From positions 20,784,708-20,848,707 of the forward strand of contig OY829329.1 of assembly GCA_963691655.1 (NCBI GenBank): DNA of 64,000 bases. Direction: 5' to 3'. The position numbers were made by a program, and so were the translations under genes. Positions 55,141 to 64,000 of this stretch are shown one piece after another. The DNA is from Toxonevra muliebris. Its lineage: Eukaryota > Arthropoda > Insecta > Diptera > Pallopteridae. The notes beneath the pieces are model-generated. The model made no database searches. It was not told where the DNA came from and saw only the letters and a list, made by a program, of their open reading frames with translations. Each line of letters opens with the position of its first letter. Positions within the stretch are counted from its first letter, which is position 1.

Positions 55141-58100
55141 TCTTATCTTGTCTTTGCCGGATTAAACTATTATTCTCCATTTTTTGCCTCTGGCTTTCTC
55201 AGATTATCTCTGACGGCTTCCGACTGCTCTTGAGTCCGGCATTATATTGCTTTAAAATCGAGGAATGCAAAAACCGAATCGAGATCGAATTTTTCCTACG
55301 TGGACTGCGGAATTTGTTTCCTGAACTATAAACTCTGTTTTTAGAATTCGACACTTCCGACTGGACAGTTCTCGAGTTACAAAACTCCGATTTCTTTCGC
55401 TTTTGTGCTATGGATCTGGTACTACATCGCTTTGCAATCGACGAATTGAATTCAAGAATCGAATCGGAATCATATTCAGTTTTCTTTGTGGAACCTACGA
55501 CTGATCTTCCATTCTTCATATTTTCATCTTAGTCTCATCGTTTTTTTCTATTTATAAGCTACCGTTAAGCATTTCATCACACTGTACTCATGCAAGTGCA
55601 AATATTCATGTAGTTCAGACTGTTCAGCTGTCAACTACTGTGCGCTGTACTGCCAGCACTAGAGGGCAATGAAGTGCACTGCAATTACATAGTTGTCGTA
55701 CTCTCGTACCTGGCAAAAAGATACGAGTGGCAAGGTATAAGTGCGTATCATCGATATCTCATTCATTCATTCATTCATCATCGTGTTATTATTAACATCA
55801 GCATCGGCATCAGCTTCATCGTTATTATCACAATGAAGTGGGAATGTAAATGCGCTTTTCAGTATTTATTTATTTCTTTTTTTTTTCCTGTTGCTATTGT
55901 CATTTTCGAATGATATTCGCTTTGAATGGCAGGCAGGTTCGCAAATAATTTCGGTATACTCGTTTCGCATTCCATCCTACCCTATTGAATCAATGAAATG
56001 GGATTTCAATAAAATTTTGCGTGAGTATTTTGCTGCGCTTCTCCATTGCAGCAGCAGCAGCAACCGAATTCGACAATGAAACATTTATTAAATATCATTG
56101 ATGATGATGAATTTGTGTCTGCCTGAAACATTATAATACAAAAAAGCAATAACTGGAATGACGAGGTGAACGCAGGAGCAAACTGTGAAGGAAGCGCGGC
56201 GAAGGCTTAACAAAATGCGGAAATGAAATATTTTGCACTTGAAATGTTGCAGTTGCAATTTGTCGACAATTGGCAAAATGTTCTGTTGTTCCTCACACTC
56301 AGCATGGCGAAATAAAAGCAAAATAATACGAAAAAAAAAGAAACTAAAATGATTGTCGGCGGAAAATCAGTGGTGGCGCGGAAAACGAAATGAGAGAGGG
56401 TTGGAAGGCGAATAAAAATTATTAAAAAAAAAAAACATGCTTGCAATTTTCAAGGCTATCAATGATTGTGTGGTGTAGTAGCATTCAGCAATGCCATCGT
56501 CAACACCAATGCCATCACCATCAATAACCACCTCAATATCAGCAGCTACAATCACCAGGGAATGTAATGAAACAGTTTCGCTTACAGCTTACAGTTTTCC
56601 GCAGGCTTGGCATAAGCGAGAAAAAAAACACGTAACAATTGTTCATAATGACGTTAATCAAAAGTTGTTACTTTGATATGCTGTGCTGTTGTTGTTGTAG
56701 GTAGCTGTTACTCCTACTGTTGCTGTTGCTGCTGCTGCGTTTAAATTGCGCCTAGCATCAGCGCCACCAATTGTAATACCAAATTGCAGATAATGGCATG
56801 AGCATGACAAGTCATTCTCCACACCATACGATGGCACGACATGCCATTGCTACTGTTTGCTTGCATGCTATTGCAGCATCTTGTTTTTTGTTGTTGTTGT
56901 TGTTGGTAGTCAGTTGCTGGTTCTTGTTTTTTTTTTTTTTTATGTTTGCTTGCCATCGTTTTTGCTAATGACTACCATCAAACGACTCAGGCGGTCATGA
57001 ATACTCATCGTTGTTTCTAGCACATGCATATTTCGAAAAACGAACAACGGACGACGAAACCCACCAGGGAAATTAGTAATGCGAAACGTAGTGACAAGTG
57101 CACATTGCTATTGCACACACATTGCACGAAATGGACAGACAAGAAACAGACAATCAACCAACGAAACCAACCTCCCAACTCTTTAACCATTCAGTTGAAC
57201 AGATAGACAGCGAAACTGCCGCACCAACAAAAACAAAAAAAAAAAAAAAACAACAAGCGAATGCAATACCGATTCACTAGCGACTTCCAACTGTGTTTAA
57301 GACAAATGAGACTGAATGACTGAATTTTTACTGTTCTGTTGCTTTTTTCGTCGTCTCGTTTCTTTTCTTTTTAAAGTTTGATGTAAAAATTAAGTCTTGA
57401 ATCCTTGAGTAGTAGCAGAACTTTGTCGTGGGGATTTCTTCAATTCAGTTTGATTTGTTATTGTTGAATATTTTTTCCTCTGCTGCAGTTGTTTGTACTT
57501 TAACCATATGTTGCACCACTGGAGTCTTTTTTAATCATTTACTTACTTGTAATTCACTTGTAATAATTTCTTGTAGCTTACTATAACTCTTGATGATGAT
57601 TCATCATCATTTAATATATTTCAATGACATTTTGTTTTGTTTTTTTCTGCAAACACATCGCCATATGTTTAACATAATATAAAGTAGGTTTTGCAGAGTC
57701 AGTAAAAGTTATCTGTCTCGTGAGCTCATTAGTCAATGAGTCAGTTAAGTCAGACAGAATTTTGATAAGCAATGAACTAAAGTTTACCCTCGCTTAAACT
57801 GTATAATTGTCAAGGACAGTATGTCCATGAAGTCTCTTGATCCAAAGAAGGAATTGTTACCGTTCTGATCGAGTAATTCCGCTTCAGTACCGTCTATTAA
57901 TCCACTATTAGTGAGGTGGAACAGTCCTTCAGTTATAATTATCGGGAGGGATTTTTCTACATCCAAATGACAGGATGTAGTAGTGCTACGGGATTCAGAA
58001 TGAAAGAGCTAATTTAATAGCAGTCGAAAGAACTCGAATTTGTCCAAAAACACCACATGTGAAGCTAGTACAAGAACAGGTTCCGAAGACTGTCGCTGTC

Positions 58101-59015
58101 TTAGAATCTCAAAAATCCGATAGCTATCTGTCTGCAGAGAGGCAGATAGCTTCGAGAACTTTCGCGTTGTCTTTTAGGTCGGTAAATGCCCAAATCATCG
58201 GCTGGAAACGACTTATGCTTTATTTTGAAAAATGCGGATTTTCTCTGTTCTTCATCGAAGATCTAGGCGAACTTATAGTTGCCAACCGTATATATTCAAC
58301 AACCAAAAGCTAACAGCCTGCCGAAAAGACCAGATCTTCGATAATTTTCATTTTGTCTTTGTAATCAGAGAGCTGCCAAATCATTACCTCAAACCAATTC
58401 ATCGCGTTTCCCAAAATGCGAATGGTTTAGTTATTCTATGGAAGATTACGCATTTCATTTCATTTCCTTCAAAAACCTAAATGAACGTGTAGTTGTCTAT
58501 CGAGATTTGAAAACTGTCGCCCAGCAGAAATGGTCAGGTTTTCATCAATTAGCGAGATGTTTGTTTTTGAGAGCAACTAAATAATTTGGGAACGGTTCAC
58601 ATTGCATTTACCGATATTTATACTCAGTATATACAACCTACCACCTATGCTTCGCTGATAGCTTAAGTCAGAGGCCGAATGGTCTATCATGGTCCATTTA
58701 ACTACCATTCAATTGTCTAGTTAACACTCAGATCGCTGAACCAACTCGAGTTTCTGACGAACCCTAAGATTCACTCATTCTTTGAAGGGTTTCCCTTTAC
58801 ACTTCTATCAAAACTGAATGAAATACAGAACTCATTTACAAAACTTTAATTTCAACATCATATCGATCCTTTTGGTTGTAAAACGCTCTAGCAAATAAAT
58901 TACAAGTTTTCAGTAATAATTGCCTGAAGCCCATACCTAAGATCTTTGTAATCTAATAGCCAAGGAAAATCCTAAGTACAGAGCGACTGAAATATAATGA
59001 AGAACTCATACTCAT
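55141..59015. other. Non-coding DNA with simple repeats
   Basis: No gene recognised. CAG-type run near 56049-56060, TTG/GTT runs near 56687-56740 and 56890-56903. A faint decayed repetition (TTTTGTCTTT, TGCCAAATCAT) appears between 58.1 and 58.4 kb. Confidence 0.5.
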
Positions 59016-59024
59016 ACTCTTTCC

Positions 59025-59790
59025 AACTCAAGTTAGCCAAACTGAGCTCGCCAATTCCGGTTCACCAAACAGAGTTCTCCAAATTGAGATCGCCGAATCA
59101 GGTTCACATAACTGAGTTCTCCAAATTGAGCTCGCTGAATCAGGTTCACCAAACGGAGCTCTTCAAATTGTTGCTCACCAAAACTGAGCTCGTTTAACTA
59201 AGTTCGCCATATTGAGCTCATTAAATCAAGTTCGCGAAACTTAGGAGGCTAACTCCGGTTCACCGAACTAAGCTCTCTAAATTGAGATTACCAAATCTGT
59301 TTTACCAAGTAAAACTCTCTAAATTGAGCTCGCCAAATCAAGTTCGCCAAATTGAGCTCATTAAATTGAGTAAGCGAAACTTAGCTCTTTAAATCCGGTT
59401 CACCAAACTAAGCTCATCAAATCCGGTTTACCAAACAAAGCTCGCTAACTCCGGTTCACCAAACTAAGCTCTCCAAATTGAGATCGCCAAATGTGTTTTG
59501 CCAAGTGGAGCTCTTCAAGTTGAGCTCGCTAAATCAAATTCGCCAAATTGAGCTCATTAAATCGAGTTAGCGAAACTTAGCTCTTTAAATCCGGTTCACC
59601 AAACTGAGTTCTTCAAATTGAGCTCGCTGATTTAGGTTCACCAAACGGAGCTCTCGAAATTGAGCTCACCATAACTGAATTCAATAAATCAAGTTCGCGA
59701 GACTTAGTTCGCTAAATTCGATTTACCAAACTGAGCTCTCCAAATTGAGCTCACTAAAATTTAGCTCATCAAATTGAGTTCGCGAAGCTG
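59025..59790. repeat. 14-bp minisatellite, consensus CCAAATTGAGCTCG
   Basis: From about 59038 the text can be cut into 14-base units with few slips: CCAATTCCGGTTCA, CCAAACAGAGTTCT, CCAAATTGAGATCG, CCGAATCAGGTTCA, and so on, about 50 units. Types alternate (CCAAACTGAGCTCT, CCAAATTGAGCTCG, AAATCAGGTTCA), which suggests a larger multi-unit cycle of 28-42 bp. SacI-like GAGCTC sites recur as a result. Confidence 0.92.
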
Positions 59791-60109
59791 CTATAATTTA
59801 GTCTCTTTCTAGACAAAGTTATTAGATAATACTCCTTAGTGAATAAACTAGTAAACTGAAGTCAATATTTGTGTCCTTGATTGCCACGGTTTCTAGCACC
59901 ATAAAAAACCTTTTGTTCAAAGTTTGTAACTTTAATAAATTTGCACTTTGGAAACTTTTCACTATTCTTTCGTTCATTCTTCACATTTGCTCTCCGTTAT
60001 TTGATTTATGAAAACTAATGAGCACAAAATGTACTTTCACGTGAATTACAGATTTTCAAATCTTTTGTTATTCTAATTTAAATAATATAACAAGTTCTGA
60101 CAAGTTTTT

Positions 60110-61250
60110 TAAGTCGAGTTCTGAGTTCGCGAAATCGAGTTCACGAAGTCAAATTACTTTTGTATCCGACGAGTGCTTCTTCTTTGTTCTTCGAATTCTG
60201 AGACCCAATTAGCGGAAAGAGTATTTTCACAATGGGATTGAGGACTACTGAAGTCAAGCTCGCCAAATTGAGTTCGCGAAATTGAGTTCACAAAGTTGGG
60301 AAACTTTTGTGCTCAACTAATTGACGAGTGTTTTTCTGCAATTTTTTTTCTTTGCTCATTCGTCCATTCGTTAACAGAAGGAGTATTTTCTCAATTGGAT
60401 TATTGACATCTACTTAAGTTGAGTTCGCCAAACTGAGCTGCGATATATTTCACTGTTCATTCGTATTGTCAACGGCAGGATTGGATTCTGAGATCTACTT
60501 AAGTCAAGCTCGCTGGACTGAGCTCACGAAATCGAGTTCACGAAGTCGGGAAACTTTAGTACTTAACTAATTGACGAGTGGTTCTCTGCAATTTATTTGC
60601 CATCGGTTGTTTTATTTCTGAGACCCAATTAGCAGAAAGAGTATTTTTTGAATTGGATTATTGAAATATACTTAAGTCAAGCTCGCCAAATCGAGTTTTT
60701 GAAATTGGCTTCACGAAGTTGGGAAATTTTTGTGCTCGATTAGTTGGCGAGTGTTTTTCTGCAAGTTATTTCATTGTTCATTCGTTCATCTTTCGCATTA
60801 GCCAACATTTTTTTTTTTTAATTTTGAGACCCAATTAACGGAAGCTAGTATTTTCCCAATTGAATTATTGAGATCTACTTAAGTCAAAATCGCCAAACCG
60901 AGCTCGCGAAATCGAAATCTCGAAATTGCGTTCCCGAAATCGGCACACTTTTGTGTTCGACTAGATGATGGGTGTTTTACTGCAATTCATATCATTGGTC
61001 ATTCATCCATCTGTTAACGGAAGGAGTATTTTCTCAATTGGAGTATTGAGATCTACTTAAATCGAGTTCGCCTAACTGAGCTCGCGAAATCAGGTTCAAG
61101 AAGTCGGGACACTTTTGTGCTCGATTTGTTGACGAGTGTTTTTTTGTAATTTATTTCACTGTCTATCTTTCATATTTGCTATCGGTTGTTAAAATTCGGA
61201 GTCTCAATTACCGGAAGTGATACTTTCTTGATTGGATTATTGAGATCTAC
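60110..61250. repeat. Higher-order repeat of about 180 bp carrying the 14-bp motif
   Basis: A block of ACTTAAGTCAAGCTCGCC, 14-bp units (AAATTGAGTTCGCG..), TCGGGACACTTTTGTGCTCG, ATTGACGAGTGTTTTTCTGC, ATTTATTTCATTGTTCATTC, GAAGGAGTATTTTCTCAATTGGATTATTGAGA recurs near 60245, 60495, 60675, 60880 and 61060, with partial copies between. Period is mostly 175-205 bp. Confidence 0.85.
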
Positions 61251-63050
61251 TCGTGGCTTAGGACAACCAGCAATTTCTCATGCCTCGTATCAGATATTTC
61301 TTTCAGATCTTTCAAAAACAAACTTCCCTGCTTCACAAGTTCTAGTCCTAGCTAAATCAAACAGACAACGTTTCTCTTTACCTATTAACTGAATTTTAAA
61401 GATTAGTTACAAAAAAAATTTATTGTGAAGCCAAACAAAAAAGAAACCAAAAACCTTATGCCGCAAACATACGAGCATGTTTGAAATTCTCATAAAAAAG
61501 AAATAAAATAAATATTGTTCGCATTTAAAATTGAAATTAGAGTATGTGGTTGTTGCTGTTGTTGTTGAAGAAAATGCGGGGAAAACAACAGCAGCAACAG
61601 CAACAGCAACCAACAAACACAGCAATTGTACACATTTTTGTGGCAAGCAACAAATCAAACATTAAATGCGCATAAATCACAACAACGACGGTGTACCACA
61701 TTTTCTGTTTATTTTTTTGTATTTTTTTTCTTTCTTGCGTCATTAACAACAGTAATAACACAAGAGAAACAGAAATACACAACAGTAAATGGCAGCAGCA
61801 ACAATAATATGTCGACAACAGCACATGCACCACGCATACATACATTGATGCTTCACTCACTTCCACGCTCCCTTTTTCTACTCTACACTTCTTAGATTTT
61901 AACCTTTTTTTTTTTCCTTTTTTTGTTCAATATCTACACAAATTGGGTGCGGATTTTACATGACAAAAGCGGAAAAAGGAGAAAAAAAGGAAAAACCTAT
62001 AAGCGACACATATGAATCAAATCAGGATTGAACTAAACTGAAGAGTAAAGAAGGAAACGACAACGACGACATTATCCAGGTAATGATACCGTAACAAAAC
62101 ACAGGCATGAATCAGTCGAAGCGGCAGGCAGCAACAGCAATCAGTAACAGCAGCGGCAACGGCAGCAGCAGTAAAGGCATCAACCAACCAGCCCACGTGA
62201 CTAACGGACGAAACGAATGAGTATATAAATGACGACCTGGCTGGCTCGTGAGGCTGACACATTTCTGTTTGAAAATTTCTAAATAATAAAAAAAACGAAT
62301 GAACGAATGAATGGCAACAACGACGACGACGATTGTTGCTATCGCAATTGCTGTCATTGTATTATAGTTGCATGTGTGTGTGTGTGTGTGCGTTGCACGC
62401 CCACGTACACACGCAACTTACGAGAAAAATCTCATACTCTCAATACACACAATCTCGGAAAACTGAAAACTTAAACACAGCAATTTGCAAATGTTGAAAA
62501 TTTATGCATGACAACAAATACAAAAGAGATACTCGCTCGTGCTCCCCCCCTCTCTCCCTCCACATCCACACACACACACACACAACATAAACAACAAAAG
62601 ACATAAACGCAGCAACAACAACATTATCCTGCAGCAAGCCCCGAGATTTATCGGCTTTTATTTATCATTGTCATCGTCATTACGTGGTAAATGTTGCGAT
62701 GTTGTTGTTTTAAAATACACACACACACACACATACACGAACTCTGTGTAAACCTGAAGAAGGGCGAAACTGTAAAGCAAAAATCTCACAATGCTTTTGA
62801 TGAATTTGAGCGTAGAAATGTAAAGCTAAAATAACAAACGCAAACGCAAAAAAAAGAAAAGAAGAAATTAACGGCACACGTCACAAATTCTCGCAGTCTT
62901 ATGGGCGCACATCATTTGCTTAGAAAATGACAAGCGGCGAATGCATTGAGTTAGAAAAATAAGACAAACGGATGGTTGCATTGAAAGATTGAGGCAAATG
63001 AATGTATGACAAATGCATTTAGGAGATTTTAAACTCAGGATTTTATAAGT
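61251..63050. other. Non-coding DNA with CAA/CAG and CA runs
   Basis: GCAGCAACAGCAACAGCAAC near 61590-61609 and CA repeats near 62567-62583 and 62717-62733. No gene recognised; the reading frames are repeat-driven. Confidence 0.5.
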
Positions 63051-64000
63051 TTCTGTGGTTGTCAGTACCACAAATACTAACCATCTCCGTTTACTAGAAT
63101 GACGACAACGATTAATAGATTTCGCATTGAAAATTTGTTGACGGTCACTCTTCGATTCGATCTCAAGTTCGTAAAATCGTATTTGCCAAACTGAGCTCTC
63201 TAAATCAAGTTGGTCAAACTGAGCTCGATAAATCAAGTTAGCCAAACTGAGAGCGCTCAATCAAGTTCATTCATTCATTAAATCGAGTTTGCGAAACTGA
63301 GCTCGCCAAATTCGGTTCACCAAACTGAGCTCTCCAAATCAGGTTTATCAAATGGAGCTCTCTCTTAATTAAGCTCGCTTAACTAAAGTCGCTAAATCAA
63401 GGGGTTGTCTGTACTACAAATACTAACCGTCTCCGTTAACTAAAACGACGACTGCGACTAATAGATTTCGCATTGAATATTTAGTTAACGTTAACTCGAT
63501 CTCGCGAACTCTTTAACAAGACTATGGAGTGTAGTTCATGAAATCTACATCAAACTAAGCTCGCTAAATCAAGCAGGCCAAAGTGAGCTCGCTAAATCAA
63601 GTTGGCCAAAGTGAGCTCGCTAAATTAAGCTCATTCATTCATTTAATTGAGTTCGCTAAACTGAGCTCGCCAAATGCCGTTCACCAAACTGAGCTCTCCA
63701 AATCAGGTTTACCAAATAGAGCTCTCTAAATTGAGTTTACCAAAACTGAGCTCGCTTAACTAAGCACGCTAAATCAATGGGTTGTCTGTACCACAAATAC
63801 TAACGGTCTCCGTTAACTAAAACAACAACACCGACTTGCACTCTTCGATTCGATCTCGCAAACTCGTCTCCACAGTCTTGTTAAAAAGACTTGTTGAGAA
63901 ATCAAATAGAAAATTTACAGGATTTGGGAAGCTTTGAACTCAAGGCTCCGTATGATTCCAAGGCTATCATAGCGATTTCGCGAACTCGAACTGGGTTTAT
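63051..64000. repeat. Higher-order repeat of about 346-377 bp built on 14-bp units (runs off the window)
   Basis: GGTTGTC.GTACCACAAATAC followed by TAACCGTCTCCGTTAACTAA begins near 63057, 63403 and 63780, that is 346 and 377 bp apart. Between these lie 14-bp units like those at 59.0-59.8 kb (CCAAACTGAGCTCT, AAATCAGGTTTACC) and a CATTCATTCATT segment. The array continues beyond the right edge. Confidence 0.88.

Overview
The window looks like AT-rich nuclear DNA from a higher fly (Diptera, Brachycera; a tephritid or muscoid would fit, but the species cannot be named from this sequence). The evidence is a spliced gene exon with a good acceptor and donor, long A/T and GA/CA runs, and a dense load of decayed insect transposons. 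There are no bacterial-style genes, operons or CRISPR arrays.

Only one real host-gene segment is recognised: an exon at 39343-39933 (+) that carries a 5' UTR with two tiny upstream ORFs, a start codon at 39681, an internal signal peptide and the first residues of a Sema domain, then a phase-1 donor. It is most likely the first coding exon of Semaphorin-1a, a neuronal guidance ligand/receptor. If so, sequence to its right (about 24 kb) is intron, and sequence to its left is 5' UTR intron and/or upstream DNA. No second Sema exon was seen.

Layout. 0.4-3.2 kb: two non-LTR retrotransposon relics, one inserted into the other. 3.2-4.3 kb: a mariner relic. 6.4-7.5 kb: a 1.1 kb A/T-rich inverted-repeat element. 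8.1-9.3 kb: a satellite of about 123 bp. 12.6-13.6 kb: a satellite of about 173 bp. 16-22 kb: hAT-like non-autonomous elements, one with a perfect 8-bp target duplication. 27.2-28.6 kb: two more hAT-like elements, each with a perfect 8-bp target duplication, in one half of a tandem duplication whose other half is an empty site. 30.5-32.7 kb: a duplicated repeat block carrying a fourth hAT-like element full of minisatellite. 34.3-37.9 kb: a minisatellite, an ITmD37E-like transposase relic, a mariner-like relic split by a tRNA-derived SINE, and an antisense LINE relic. 38.3-38.9 kb: a GC-rich 20-bp minisatellite just upstream of the Sema exon.

Within the presumed intron: a 51-bp satellite with an exact 255-bp higher-order period (40.5-41.5 kb), another mariner (43.3-44.2 kb), a mariner-like element with both terminal inverted repeats and a TA duplication that has been split by an RNase H LINE fragment (45.5-47.8 kb), a further copy of the same family (49.0-49.7 kb), a 3 kb degenerate 20-bp repeat field (52.0-55.1 kb), and 14-bp repeat fields (59.0-61.2 and 63.1-64.0 kb).

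Every transposase and reverse transcriptase reading frame seen is broken by stops and frameshifts, so none should be active. The window is best read as one guidance-gene locus whose introns have filled with transposons and satellites. No previously undescribed functional gene system was found. The most notable structures are the higher-order satellite, the reconstructable hAT insertions and the SINE-in-mariner nest.
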